Part shown: positions 44,180 to 54,131 of the stretch, piece after piece | Position numbering within the stretch: position 1 is the stretch's first letter | How the letters are laid out: the number at the start of each line of letters is the position of its first letter | Source: DATKYQ01 sp035528415 | GTDB lineage: Bacteria; Myxococcota; B64-G9 | DNA length: 64,000 nucleotides | Assembly (NCBI GenBank): GCA_035528415.1 | Contig: DATKYQ010000030.1 | Coordinates: 1-64,000, forward strand | Direction: 5' to 3' | Translations under genes and position numbers: made by a program | Notes under the pieces: model-generated | What the model was told of the DNA's origin: nothing | Database searches by the model: none | The model's input: only the letters and a program-made list of their open reading frames with translations

Positions 44180-46909
44180 ATGGAACCCTCCGGACTGGTT
44201 GAGAAAACCGCTCGCGGGCTTGCCTTGCGGCCTTGGTGGGTTTTGCTTTTTGCCGTTGTGCTGTCCGGGCTTTCTGTCTGGGGGGCGGTCGAGATTCCTT
44301 TCTTTACCTCGCGCAAGGCCCTCTTGCCCAGGGACACCGATGTGTCGCGGCGGCTCGAGAGCTTTATCGAAAAGTTCGGCGCGGCTTCCGACCTTTTCGT
44401 CGTCGTCGACGGCGCCCGGCGGCCCGTCCTGGAGCGCTTCGTCAGCGAGTTGGCAGCCAGACTGCGGTTACAGGACGACATCCGGGACGTGCTCGAGAAG
44501 ATTGATATCGACTTCTTCCTGCGGCACGCCTACCTGCTGGTGCCGGCCGGGCCGCTTGAGCAATTTCAGCGGGTGCTCGGTAAGCTGATCTCGGTGCCCG
44601 TTCCGCAGGCTCTGGACTCCTGGGACGAGGCCTTCGGCCGCCTCGATCATTGGCTGGATGAGCCCCCGGCCCTTTCGGGCGTGGATGTCGATCTCAAGAC
44701 CGCCGATGCCAGTATGCGCATGGTCATCTTCGCTCTGGACGAGTGGTTGCGCTGGATCGATTCGCCCACGCTTCCAAGGGGCATCGACTGGCAACGGCTG
44801 GTGGCCAGTCACGGCGGGGCGCGGCTCGCGGCCGGTAAGGGCTACTTCACCTCGCACGACGGCAAGATGTTCTTCCTGTTCGTGCACCCTAAAGAGATTT
44901 CAGAAGAGTTCATGGTGATAAAGCCGTTGATCGCCGGGGTGCGTAAGACGGCCGAAGATCTCCGCAGCGTATACCAAAAGCGCGGCGGCGAGGCTCCCCG
45001 GGTTCACCTGACCGGGCTTCCCGCCGTGACCTGCGAGGAGTTCGACGCCATCCAGCGGGACATCGTCTTCACGGTTACTACGGCCGCCGTGCTGATCCTC
45101 CTGCTGATCGGCGCCTGGCTACGCTCGCTGACATGGGCACTGGTCGTCTTCGTGCCCATGGGCCTGGGGGTGCTTTGGAATATCGGCCTGACCTACCTTA
45201 CCGTCGGTCACCTGACGATGATCACCTCGGCCTTCACCGCCGTCCTCTTCGGCCTGGGGGTCGATTACGGCATCTTCATGAGCACCCGCATCATGGAGGA
45301 GCGGGCCCGGGTGGACGATCTCAAGCAGGCCATCGGACGCGGCGTGGCCGCCTCCGCCCGGGCCTTGCTGACCGCCGGCGGCGCGACGGTTCTGATCTTT
45401 CTCTCCCTGACAACGGTTCCTTTCTCGGGCTTCGCCGACATGGGACTGGTCGCGGCCAGCGGCGTCTTGCTGGTGCTGATTAGCACTTTCTGCGTGCAGC
45501 CGGCGCTGTTCGCCCTGCTGCCTCCCTCGCGCAAGCTGTCCGCGCGGCCAGCCGACGCTTCGCGGCAAGCCGAGCCGGGCCGGGAATTGAAGATATCCCG
45601 CCCGGTCAACGTCATTCTGATCGTAGTCGCCCTGGCTGGGATGATCGGAGGAGTAGTGGCCGGCACGAAGATACCTTTCAACTACGACGTGCTGTCGCTG
45701 CTACCCTCGGGGAGCGAGGCCGCCCACTACCAGCGCGAGATGGTCAAGAGAAGCGACTACCAGGCCGAGGCGATCATCTTCACGGCCGACTCGATGGACG
45801 AAGCGCGTATTATCAGCGACAAGGCGTCCAAACTGAAAACCATCTCACAGGTCCAGTCGGTGACCAATCTGTTCCCCACCGATGCGGAAGCCCGCGTGAA
45901 GCAGGCCCGTGGTATCGGCGCCACCGTGGTCGGCTCGGCCTACCTGCGTAAGATCCTCGATTTAGGAGAGATCAATATCGGCGATGAGACATTGGCCCGA
46001 ATACGCTCGTCCGTCGCCAAGGTCGAGCCATTGATAGAAGACGCTCAGGAGATGGCCTTCTCGGCCAATCACAAGAAGCTGGTCGAGCAACTGGAGAAAA
46101 TCATCGCCCGTATCGACAGCCTGAGCAACAAGCTCGAAGCAAATTCCGGGCGGGCCCGCGAGCGCACCGAGAAATTCGCCCGGGCGCTTTGGAGCGCGGC
46201 CAAACGTTCATATGATGTGATCTCGGGCTGGCGGGATGCCAGGCCGCTCGATCCATCGGACCTTCCGGCTTCGCTCAAGAGCCGCTTCATCGCCAACGAC
46301 GGAAGCGTTGCGGTGTACGCCTTTCCGGCCCGCTCGGTTTACGATCCCGTCAACCTCTCCCTCTTGCTGAAAGACGTCTACGGCGTCTCGCCGCGGGCCA
46401 CCGGCTTTCCAACCACTCACCAGGTTTTCTCGCACATGGCGGTCGACAGCTTCCGCCAGGGCACCATAGTCGCCGTCTGCGTGGCCGTCTTGTGGATCCT
46501 GCTGATATTGCGAAGGCTGCGCGGATTCATCATCGCGCTGCTGCCGCTTTTGATAGGCGGCGGCTGGATGATCGGCATCATCGCCGCGATCGGCATGGAG
46601 TTCTCGTATGCCAATATCATCGCCCTGCCGCTGGTGATGGGACTGGCCATCGATTATGGGGTGTGGTATGCCCACAGGCGGCGGGAGCGGCCCGACCTGG
46701 CCCCTTGGCAGGTGGCCGGGCTGGCCGGACGCGCCATCCTGCTGGCGGCGGGAACCACCCTGGCGGGCCTGGGCGCAATCACCATGGCCAGCTACAAGGG
46801 CGTGGCCAATATGGGCATATCGGTCACCATCGGCCTGCTGTGCTGTGTGCTGGCCGCCTTGCTGGTGTCACCCGCCATCAGCGAAGTTTTTTTTGGGAGA
46901 CGAAAATGA
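44180..46909 (+). CDS. RND/MMPL lipid exporter (HpnN/BstA-like)
   Basis: A 909-residue inner-membrane transporter with two MMPL halves, each one helix plus a periplasmic domain plus five helices. Conserved GVDYGIFMSTRIME (near 365) and AIDYGVWYAHRRRER (near 825) mark the two helix-4 repeats. Large periplasmic loops (about 45-285 and 500-750) include a coiled-coil. HpnN-type proteins move hopanoids, BstA moves sterols, to the outer membrane. It overlaps the PhnD-like gene by ATGA and is followed by the TatT-like lipoprotein; the three form one pathway. Confidence 0.9.
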   Translation: MEPSGLVEKTARGLALRPWWVLLFAVVLSGLSVWGAVEIPFFTSRKALLPRDTDVSRRLESFIEKFGAASDLFVVVDGARRPVLERFVSELAARLRLQDDIRDVLEKIDIDFFLRHAYLLVPAGPLEQFQRVLGKLISVPVPQALDSWDEAFGRLDHWLDEPPALSGVDVDLKTADASMRMVIFALDEWLRWIDSPTLPRGIDWQRLVASHGGARLAAGKGYFTSHDGKMFFLFVHPKEISEEFMVIKPLIAGVRKTAEDLRSVYQKRGGEAPRVHLTGLPAVTCEEFDAIQRDIVFTVTTAAVLILLLIGAWLRSLTWALVVFVPMGLGVLWNIGLTYLTVGHLTMITSAFTAVLFGLGVDYGIFMSTRIMEERARVDDLKQAIGRGVAASARALLTAGGATVLIFLSLTTVPFSGFADMGLVAASGVLLVLISTFCVQPALFALLPPSRKLSARPADASRQAEPGRELKISRPVNVILIVVALAGMIGGVVAGTKIPFNYDVLSLLPSGSEAAHYQREMVKRSDYQAEAIIFTADSMDEARIISDKASKLKTISQVQSVTNLFPTDAEARVKQARGIGATVVGSAYLRKILDLGEINIGDETLARIRSSVAKVEPLIEDAQEMAFSANHKKLVEQLEKIIARIDSLSNKLEANSGRARERTEKFARALWSAAKRSYDVISGWRDARPLDPSDLPASLKSRFIANDGSVAVYAFPARSVYDPVNLSLLLKDVYGVSPRATGFPTTHQVFSHMAVDSFRQGTIVAVCVAVLWILLILRRLRGFIIALLPLLIGGGWMIGIIAAIGMEFSYANIIALPLVMGLAIDYGVWYAHRRRERPDLAPWQVAGLAGRAILLAAGTTLAGLGAITMASYKGVANMGISVTIGLLCCVLAALLVSPAISEVFFGRRK

Positions 46910-47760
46910 AAAACATGCTTGCATGTATTTTGGCGGGTCTGGTCGCCCTACTGATTATTTATACGCCCGCCGGCGCGCGGGCAGCCGGCACGATCGATAT
47001 TCTGGTTTGTTACCCGGGCGGTTCGGTGCGCGCCAGGGACGCAGAGCCGGCCCTGAAGAACATGGTCGCCGTGATCGAATCAATCGGCGGCTGGCCGGCC
47101 GGCACGATCAAGGTAAGTTTCACGACCAAGGTCGCGGCCTGCCGCAAACTGCTCGACGAGAAGAAACCCGAGTTCGCCATAGTCTCGCTGGGACTGTTTC
47201 TGGAGAACCGGGTAAAGCATCACCTGGTGCCGCTGGCCCGACCCAAGATCTCCGGCCGCGACACCGATAAATATCGCATCCTGGTGCGCAAGGGAAGCTA
47301 TGCGAACATCGAGGCCCTCAAGGGCAAGACCCTTGGCGGCCAGTGGCTTACCGAGCCGGAGTTCTTGCGGCGGATCGTCTTCAAGGGAAAACTCGATCCG
47401 GCTCGCTACTTCAAGCTCTCGCCGTCACGCCGTGCGCTGAGGGCCTTACGCGAGCTGTCCCGCGGCAAGCTGGACGCGGTCATCGTCAACGAGCTGCAAT
47501 ATGGCGGCCTGTCGGCCCTGCCGTTCGGCAAGGGCTTGGCGGTGGCCTTTGCCTCAGACGAGATGCCGCAGATGGGCGTCGTGGCCGACGAGAAGAAAGC
47601 CGACGCCGCCGATCGGGCCAGGATGAGAAAAGCCCTGGACGCCATGTGCAAAAACGCCGAAGGTAAGAAGCTGTGCACCCTGTTCGGTATTGACGCCTTC
47701 GTTCCATCGAGCGGCAAGACCTACCAGGCGGTAATCGACCTCTACCAGGGCGGAAAGTAA
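46906..47760 (+). CDS. PhnD-type periplasmic binding protein (BstB-like)
   Basis: A 284-residue exported binding protein. A Sec signal (about 1-26, ending AGARAAG) is followed by a two-lobe fold typical of phosphate/phosphonate-binding proteins: TIDILVCYPGGS at the first strand, RKLLDEKKPEFAIVSLGLF, NIEALKGKTLGGQWLTEPEF and LDAVIVNELQYGGL. No permease or ATPase is nearby; the gene is coupled to the RND exporter, so the ligand is likely a lipid headed for the outer membrane. In BstB the same fold carries sterols, which is the closest parallel known to me. Confidence 0.82.
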   Translation: MKNMLACILAGLVALLIIYTPAGARAAGTIDILVCYPGGSVRARDAEPALKNMVAVIESIGGWPAGTIKVSFTTKVAACRKLLDEKKPEFAIVSLGLFLENRVKHHLVPLARPKISGRDTDKYRILVRKGSYANIEALKGKTLGGQWLTEPEFLRRIVFKGKLDPARYFKLSPSRRALRALRELSRGKLDAVIVNELQYGGLSALPFGKGLAVAFASDEMPQMGVVADEKKADAADRARMRKALDAMCKNAEGKKLCTLFGIDAFVPSSGKTYQAVIDLYQGGK

Positions 47761-47762
47761 CC

Positions 47763-48602
47763 ATCGTCGCCCGACTGAAAAAGATCGCACTGTGGTGCTG
47801 GGCTGCAGCGTTCTTCTCGGGTTGTCCCTTCTCGTTGACGTTGCCCCGCGACATCGTGCGCTTTGAAGACAACCTGAAATGTCCCAACTGGGACACAGAT
47901 GTACTGGCCGCTGCGGAAAGCAAGTTCGACCAGAACTGCGACAAGCGTCTTCTGGAATGCGCGTTGGGCATCCTACGCGACGCCCTGCCGGCTCCAGTTC
48001 ACCGCGGCGATCTGCCCGCTCGGATCTGCTTTCTGCTCGCCGACCGGGAGAAAAATAGCAAGCGCCGGGAGAACCTGGCCGCAGAAGGCGTACGCTGGGC
48101 GGAAATCGCCGTCTCGCAGGGAGCCGGCCTGAATGGGGCGGTGCATTACTACCTGGCGGTCAACCTGGGCTTGGCGGTCTACGGACACACGGCGCTGGCT
48201 GTGAAGAACCTCAAGCGCATCTCGGCCCAGCTTCAAAAGGCCGTCCAGCTATCGCCTAACGTAGACAGCGGCGGGCCGTATCGAGTACTGGGCATGCTTT
48301 ACCTGCTTGCGCCGCCCTGGCCTCAGGGAGTGGGAGACGGAGACAAGGCGATCAAGTTGCTAACAAAAGTGACCAAGTATTACCCCGGCCATCCGCTGAA
48401 TCACGTCTTTCTCGCCCGCGCCCTGTGGGAGATAGAAGAGGAGGACGCCCTCGACCGAGTCCGCGCTCAGCTCGAGATTGCCTTGAAGCTGATTCGGCAG
48501 GATCGTTTCGAGGGCCCGCGCCGGCGCTGGCTGAAAGAGGTGCGAGAAGTGGCCGAGGATGCCGAACTCAAGGCGATTGTAAAACAGACTCAGAAGCTGT
48601 AA
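47763..48602 (+). CDS. TatT/TPR-like lipoprotein (BstC-like) without a standard start codon
   Basis: A helical-repeat protein of about 275 residues. Residues from about 95 on hold TPR-type helix pairs (GAVHYYLAVNLGLAV, PYRVLGMLYLLAPPWPQGVGDGDKA, NHVFLARALWEIEEED), as in TatT. The only ATG/GTG/TTG that opens the frame is a TTG at 47835, but 24 in-frame codons upstream encode a complete lipoprotein signal (KKIALWCWAAAFFSGC). The natural start is therefore probably a non-standard ATC (47763) or CTG (47775), just after the PhnD-like stop and near GGGCGGAAAG. It would sit at the inner face of the outer membrane and receive cargo from the binding protein. Confidence 0.8.
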   Translation: MVARLKKIALWCWAAAFFSGCPFSLTLPRDIVRFEDNLKCPNWDTDVLAAAESKFDQNCDKRLLECALGILRDALPAPVHRGDLPARICFLLADREKNSKRRENLAAEGVRWAEIAVSQGAGLNGAVHYYLAVNLGLAVYGHTALAVKNLKRISAQLQKAVQLSPNVDSGGPYRVLGMLYLLAPPWPQGVGDGDKAIKLLTKVTKYYPGHPLNHVFLARALWEIEEEDALDRVRAQLEIALKLIRQDRFEGPRRRWLKEVREVAEDAELKAIVKQTQKL

Positions 48603-50395
48603 CGGGCGCGGGTCCAGATCAGCGACCCGCCGGCGGCCGGGTCGCCGAATTTGGTGTAGCGATTACCCAGTTGTAAAAGAGCACCGCAGCCCAGCTCGAA
48701 GCCGTTCTTGAAGTTGTAGTTGAACTCGGGAAACAGGATCATCGAAAAGCCGCCGTCGAATAGACTCAGGTATTTCCTGACCCGCTTCCCGGCGGCTTCG
48801 TCATAGTAGCTCTCGTAGTAACCGCTCACGTCCCAGATGGCAAACAGGCGCAGTAAGGCGCGATCGTCTGCGAACTTGAAGTCGACGCCCAGCACCGCGT
48901 AGTCGCCGATGCGCGGGTGCAAGATCTCTTTTACGTGGCGCTGGCCGCATACAGACGCGGCCGTGACGGCGCTGTTTTCGGGATCGCTGAAGTCGAAGTT
49001 TTCGAAGAAGCAGGTGAGTGGATCGTCTGTGGTTGCCTGTGACTGGCGAACGATATAACCCGGGTTCAGGAAATCGCCTGCGCCGAACTCGTCTGACATC
49101 CCGTGCACCCACATCAGGTTGAGCATGACGTGCGAGCCGAATGTGTAGTCGAGCCCCACGACCCACTTGGCGAAAGGCGTGTCGTCCACGATCAGCGGCC
49201 GGCGCCCGCCCAGGCGGTAGTCGTACTCGCCGCCCGGTTGTATCAAATTTGGGTCGCCAAAGAGATCGATATCGTCCTTGGTAATTGTGTAGTCGACTTT
49301 CTCGGGGAAGTAGACTCCCAACTCGAAGCGGTAGCCGAGTCCCAGAAGTGAATTCGAGATCCAGTCGAGCGGGATCTCGCCGGCCATGTTGAAGCCGATC
49401 ACCTTCATCTTGGGGTAGACCAGCTCGACATTGGTTTCCAAGATGCCGTCGATGCAGTTCTTGTCGGGATCGAAGGCCGGATCGGAAGGATCCACTGCCG
49501 GGTCGCACATTGCCTCGTCGAAGAAGGTCTGGCCAACGTGATTTTTCACAGGCAGTGGAAAGTCGTGCCGTCCCTGGTAGAAAGACAGGGCAACGTCTTG
49601 CCCGAACAGGTTGCCGGAAAGACGCACGGCGAAAGGCATGTTTTCAAAGTTGCGCTCGGGCATGTGCGTATTTACTTGAGAGACGACGGTGGGATACTTG
49701 AACGTCTGCGACATGGCGTTTTCGAAGTCGCTCCTCAGGCGCAGGCTCTGTTCTGCAAACGGCGTGCGGTCGACCAGCGCCAGGCCGAGGCCGGCCGAGT
49801 GGGGAAGCTGGGCCGGCTTGAAGACCGGGACCAGCACGCCCGAGATGCTCCATTGCTCGACGCTGTAGTCGAGACGCAACATGAAGTTGGCGATCTGCTC
49901 GCCGAACATCAAGACATCTTCGACGTCGTTGGAGTTGAGGTTGTTGGTCGGGTTGAACTGGTCGCCAACCCCCCAGAGCACCAGTTGCTGGCCTATCCTG
50001 AGGTCCAATCCCTCGATGAACAGGTCGCTGGCCTGGATGTAGGCCGCGTGGGTCTGCAGGTAGTAAGGATCGATCCGGGCCCGGTCGGCAAGCTCGCCTA
50101 CTTCGATAATCTGCTCGGGGTGGCCCAGCCAGACGAAATCGATATCGACTTTCGCGGACACGTCGCCGTAGCCGGCGTCCAGCTTGAGCTTGACGATGTT
50201 CTCATTGCGCGCCACTCCGGGCTGCCACTCGAGGCGCTTGTAATAGGAACCGACGCTCTTGTCATCCGGCCTGAAGCGCAAGTCGCTTTGTATCATGCCT
50301 CCAAACTTGTATTCGAGTTCGTCGGCGCCCGCTTCGGGCGCCGGCCACGAGAGCAATGCCAGGCTGAAAATAAAAAACTTCGACAGGTTGTTCAT
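48590..50395 (-). CDS. outer-membrane beta-barrel (DUF1302-like)
   Basis: A 601-residue exported protein. A signal peptide (about 1-24) is followed by alternating strands with frequent aromatic pairs over the entire length (ELEYKFGGMIQSDLRF at the start and RYSF at the end, a normal barrel C-terminus ending in Phe). The segment GQQLVLWGVGDQFNPTNNLN is characteristic of the DUF1302-type family. Such barrels are found with RND/MMPL and LolA-like genes in many Gram-negatives. It ends 13 bp inside the TatT-like gene on the opposite strand and is the last gene of the sigma54 operon. Confidence 0.83.
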   Translation of the reverse strand: MNNLSKFFIFSLALLSWPAPEAGADELEYKFGGMIQSDLRFRPDDKSVGSYYKRLEWQPGVARNENIVKLKLDAGYGDVSAKVDIDFVWLGHPEQIIEVGELADRARIDPYYLQTHAAYIQASDLFIEGLDLRIGQQLVLWGVGDQFNPTNNLNSNDVEDVLMFGEQIANFMLRLDYSVEQWSISGVLVPVFKPAQLPHSAGLGLALVDRTPFAEQSLRLRSDFENAMSQTFKYPTVVSQVNTHMPERNFENMPFAVRLSGNLFGQDVALSFYQGRHDFPLPVKNHVGQTFFDEAMCDPAVDPSDPAFDPDKNCIDGILETNVELVYPKMKVIGFNMAGEIPLDWISNSLLGLGYRFELGVYFPEKVDYTITKDDIDLFGDPNLIQPGGEYDYRLGGRRPLIVDDTPFAKWVVGLDYTFGSHVMLNLMWVHGMSDEFGAGDFLNPGYIVRQSQATTDDPLTCFFENFDFSDPENSAVTAASVCGQRHVKEILHPRIGDYAVLGVDFKFADDRALLRLFAIWDVSGYYESYYDEAAGKRVRKYLSLFDGGFSMILFPEFNYNFKNGFELGCGALLQLGNRYTKFGDPAAGGSLIWTRARYSF

Positions 50396-50411
50396 GCGCA
50401 AGTCTCCAAAT

Positions 50412-51173
50412 CTATTTCTGCAGCGAGCGCACCGTGAAGAACTTGTCCTTGACCCCGGTGTTCTTCTTCCACTTCTTGCAAGTCATGGTGGTGTAGATGT
50501 TGCCCCGGGTATGATCCACGAGCTTCATCTTCTGCGGGTTGCAGATCGAGTTGTCGGCGTTGCAGTCGTATTTAGTGCGGTAGTCGGTCTTGAGCTTGAC
50601 GCCCTTTTCGTTGAAGAAACGAATCTCGTCCGGCCGGTGGATGTCCTTGCGGATGTCCATCTCCATGATCGGGAAGTTGAACTCCTTGCCCGGTTTGCGC
50701 TTGCACTTCAGCTTGTAGTGAGTGTCGCTCTCCGAGGCCAGGTCGCAGTCGAAGGGGTCGCCGTAGCGGACGATGGCCATCTCGTCGTAGGAGTAAGTCG
50801 AGCCCATGAATCCCTGGTCGCGCACGTGGCTGGCGATCCGGCGCACGCGCCGGTAGGCCGGCAGGTAGATGTACATCTGGGTCAACGAGCGCACCAGCAT
50901 GCGCGTGCCCTTGATGTCGCCCGGGGCCAGGAATCGTACCAGGCGGAACTTGGTGCCCTTGATTGTGACTTCTAAGACCATGGTGCTGGGGTCCTTTCCC
51001 TTCTCGTAGGTGGTCATGTCGAACACGAAGTACTGGTCGGAAGGTGCGGTGGCCAGTTTGTCGAGCTTGTCGAGTATTTGCTGGCCGCGGCTGTCGGCTC
51101 GGGCAGGCGCTGAAAACAACGCTGCGGCCTGGATGAGAAAAAAGGTCGTCAATAGAAAAAACGTTTTTTTCAT
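50412..51173 (-). CDS. LolA-like outer-membrane lipoprotein-sorting protein
   Basis: A 253-residue periplasmic protein. A signal peptide (about 1-26, ending APARA) precedes a LolA/LppX-type half-barrel with STMVLEVTIKGTKFRLV, TQMYIYLPAYRRVRRI and GFMGSTYSYDEM, matching the family annotated as outer-membrane lipoprotein-sorting protein. Half-barrels of this kind ferry a hydrophobic ligand across the periplasm. It lies between the RND exporter gene (20 bp away) and the barrel gene (16 bp away), matching an inner-membrane/periplasm/outer-membrane pathway. Confidence 0.88.
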   Translation of the reverse strand: MKKTFFLLTTFFLIQAAALFSAPARADSRGQQILDKLDKLATAPSDQYFVFDMTTYEKGKDPSTMVLEVTIKGTKFRLVRFLAPGDIKGTRMLVRSLTQMYIYLPAYRRVRRIASHVRDQGFMGSTYSYDEMAIVRYGDPFDCDLASESDTHYKLKCKRKPGKEFNFPIMEMDIRKDIHRPDEIRFFNEKGVKLKTDYRTKYDCNADNSICNPQKMKLVDHTRGNIYTTMTCKKWKKNTGVKDKFFTVRSLQK

Positions 51174-51193
51174 GGAGTCTCCTTAAATGTGCG

Positions 51194-54064
51194 CTAACGG
51201 GATGCCTTGCCTAAAACTTTTTTGACCACCTTCGTATCCGTGGTCTCACTGGTGCTTTCTCGCTGCCGATAGCAGCGCCTGCGGGCCAGGATGGGAATCG
51301 CCAGGAAGGTAGCCAGGGCGGCCACGATCATGGCCGCCGCCGTCAGCCCGCCCACGTTCTTCAGCGGCTTGGCCTCCCCCAGCGTCAGAACGAAGAAGCC
51401 CAGCGCAACTGTTATAGCGTTGGTCCAGATCGAGGGGCCCGATCTCTCCGCCGCCCGGGAGGCGGCCTCGCGTAACGGGGCCCCGGCTGGGGCCTCCCAG
51501 CTCGAGACAAGATGCACGGCGTAGTCCACCCCGGCTCCGAGAATCAAACTGGCCAACATGGCGGTGCCGATATCCAGCCTGACACCGATCAGACCCATGC
51601 CGCCGTAGATCACCAGCAGGGTGAGCATGGTAGGCGAAGCCACGAGAAGGCCGCCAAGGAACGAACGGCTGTAGAAAGTCATGATCAGGATGACCAACAC
51701 CAGGGCGAGGATCAGAGACTTTACCTGGTTCGAAGTTGCGCTGGCCGAAAGGCCGCGGTGCATGACCGGCAGGCCGGTTACGTACGCGGTGAGAGTGCTT
51801 GCCTTTGGGCCGGCGGCGGCCGGGAGCATGATCGTGGGACTGTCGAGGTCCAGCATGCTCATTTGCACGGCGCTAATGAAACGATCGCCTTCGGCGCCGG
51901 ATGGCCGCCGCAGCCCGGCCTTAGCTACCAGGCTCTTGGCCCGCTCTGCGGCGGCCTCTTCTTTCCAGTAGCCGCGTAGCGGGACAGCGATCGACAGCGA
52001 CAGATCGTCGGCCAGTTCGGCGTTCTCGCCCTGGGCCACACCCATAAGGACGGGCCGCAGCGCAGCCAGGATGCGCTCATCTGAAGGTGCTGGACCCAGG
52101 CTAACGAGCGCTGAGGCGACCTTGGGCACCAGTGACTCATCCAGCGTCACCAGGTCGACGGCGCACTCGTCAGAGCGCAGTAGACGCTCGAGGCGCAGGC
52201 GCACAAGTGCGGCGTCGGCCTTGACGCCGGCCTGCTTGAGCAGCGACTGCAGGCGCTCGACGCCGGCTGCCGGCATGCGCACGTGAAATTCCCTGGCCAG
52301 CGCCTGGATGTGCAGGCTGATCAGGTCGAGCCTGCGCGCATCGGCCTGGCCCGAGTGTTCCAAGGCCGCGACGATAGAGTAGCGAGTGATGAACTTGTCG
52401 GCTACGATCTGCTCGATGTTCGCAAGCAATCCCTCGAGATCCTCGGCCCGGTCGGTGTCGACCGTGATCTGCACCAGCGCCTGGCGGCGGTCGCGGGTGA
52501 TGAGCTGCTCAACGGCGGGATCGGAAGACAGCAAGCAGTGCAACAGGGCGACCTGGGCACGCGTGTCGGGTATCCGCTCGCGCCCGACGAAAGCCTGGTT
52601 GGCCTGGGCGATGGCGGTGCCGATATGCGTGACATCGGTCACGTGGGCTATGAGCGAGATACGATCGCCCAGGCGGCGGATTTCACGCAAGACAGAGGGA
52701 TCCTGCATGTCTCCCTGGACGTGGATCTGAATGAAATGCGATCCGCCGAAGTGGCGCCCTAAAAACTTCTCGGCCAGGTCGGGAGGGCTGCCTTCGCAAA
52801 AGAAAGAAGCGCTATCCATGGTGGTGCGCACTCGTCCGACCATGGTGGCCGAGAAGAGGCCCACGACCAGCAGCGCGACCCCGACCGGCAGGCGGTGCGT
52901 CTGGGCATAGACGCACATGCGCCGGGTCGGCTCGCGCAGGAAACGCGATGCGGCAGCCTTGCGCTTCATGCGTCCTAGGCAAATCACGGCCGGGATGAAA
53001 GTCAGCGACAGACCCAGGGTGGCCAGGATGCCGATGGCGGTGAAGAGGCCGAAGGTTCTCAGCGGTTTGATGTCCATGCTTAGAAATGACAATAACCCGG
53101 CCGCCGTCGTCAGGCCGGCGGCCAGCACCACCGGCCCGATGCCAACGATGGTCCTGGTGAGGGCCGTCGTCAGGTCGTAGTTCTTGGCCAGCCTGTAGTA
53201 ACGAGCAAGGACGTGGATACCATAGGCGCTGCCGACGGCGAAGAGGATGACCGGCATCGATCCCAGGACGATGTTGAAACGCACCCCGCAGAAGGCCATC
53301 AAGCCCAGCGAGAGCAAGGTGCCCAAAGCGGTAGAGAGCAGCACCAGTCCCACGCCGATTATATCGCGAAAGGCCAAGGTCATGATGATGATGATCGCCA
53401 GCACTGCCCAGGGAGTCAGGCGGTGGATATCACGCTGGGTGGCATCGTAGATATAGGTCGAGACGAACGGCCCCCCGCCCCAGTACTTGCGCTGCCCGGG
53501 AAATGCGTCGTTGACGACTTTGGATATCGCGCCGGCCATGTCGCGCGGGTCGCTGCCGTAGGCCAAAAAACAATATAGCAGCACCGCCTTGCCGTCCGAT
53601 GAGACCAGGTGTCCCACCAGGTGATCGCGGGACATGACTTTTGCTCGCAGAGCCACAAGCTGTTCTGTCGTCTCGGGTGCGCTTGGTATGAGGGGGGTGG
53701 TGACAACTCCGCCGTGCTCGGTGTCGGGCGTGAAGTCGACCACGTTGGACAAGGTCAGGACGTGGTTGATGCCGCGGGTTTCTTTGAGATCCTTCGTCAC
53801 CCGGCGCAGCCTGGAGATGAAGTCGGGGTTGAAGATGTCATCGGTCTCGATGCCGACCAGCGCCAGATCGAGGCTGCCGAAGAGCCTGTTGGCCCGGTTG
53901 AAGGCTTCGACGTCCGGATTGTCCTGGGGTAAAAAGGCCAGGATATTGTCGTCGTGTTCGATCTTGCCGACCTGCAGACCGGCAAGCGCGGCCAGTATGG
54001 CCACCCCGATCACCACCATCCAGGCATTGCTGCGGTTGATCATCCAGCGGGCCAGCGTTTTCAA
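51194..54064 (-). CDS. RND/MMPL lipid transporter, sigma54-regulated
   Basis: A 956-residue inner-membrane transporter with two MMPL halves. The helix-4 motifs are AVGSAYGIHVLARYYR and GAGVDYAVHLVSSWE. The start is a TTG at 54064 (MKTLARWM), with GGAG 7 nt upstream; a longer ATG frame to 54160 would span the sigma54-type promoter and is rejected. It begins the operon RND/LolA-like/beta-barrel. The cargo is unknown: lipid, hydrocarbon or lipoprotein are all consistent. Confidence 0.9.
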   Translation of the reverse strand: MKTLARWMINRSNAWMVVIGVAILAALAGLQVGKIEHDDNILAFLPQDNPDVEAFNRANRLFGSLDLALVGIETDDIFNPDFISRLRRVTKDLKETRGINHVLTLSNVVDFTPDTEHGGVVTTPLIPSAPETTEQLVALRAKVMSRDHLVGHLVSSDGKAVLLYCFLAYGSDPRDMAGAISKVVNDAFPGQRKYWGGGPFVSTYIYDATQRDIHRLTPWAVLAIIIIMTLAFRDIIGVGLVLLSTALGTLLSLGLMAFCGVRFNIVLGSMPVILFAVGSAYGIHVLARYYRLAKNYDLTTALTRTIVGIGPVVLAAGLTTAAGLLSFLSMDIKPLRTFGLFTAIGILATLGLSLTFIPAVICLGRMKRKAAASRFLREPTRRMCVYAQTHRLPVGVALLVVGLFSATMVGRVRTTMDSASFFCEGSPPDLAEKFLGRHFGGSHFIQIHVQGDMQDPSVLREIRRLGDRISLIAHVTDVTHIGTAIAQANQAFVGRERIPDTRAQVALLHCLLSSDPAVEQLITRDRRQALVQITVDTDRAEDLEGLLANIEQIVADKFITRYSIVAALEHSGQADARRLDLISLHIQALAREFHVRMPAAGVERLQSLLKQAGVKADAALVRLRLERLLRSDECAVDLVTLDESLVPKVASALVSLGPAPSDERILAALRPVLMGVAQGENAELADDLSLSIAVPLRGYWKEEAAAERAKSLVAKAGLRRPSGAEGDRFISAVQMSMLDLDSPTIMLPAAAGPKASTLTAYVTGLPVMHRGLSASATSNQVKSLILALVLVILIMTFYSRSFLGGLLVASPTMLTLLVIYGGMGLIGVRLDIGTAMLASLILGAGVDYAVHLVSSWEAPAGAPLREAASRAAERSGPSIWTNAITVALGFFVLTLGEAKPLKNVGGLTAAAMIVAALATFLAIPILARRRCYRQRESTSETTDTKVVKKVLGKASR

Positions 54065-54131
54065 AAGTACTCTCCGTGTTCCAGTCGGCGAACGGGATCC
54101 CGGGGCCGATTGTGGTGAAACGGGATTAAGA

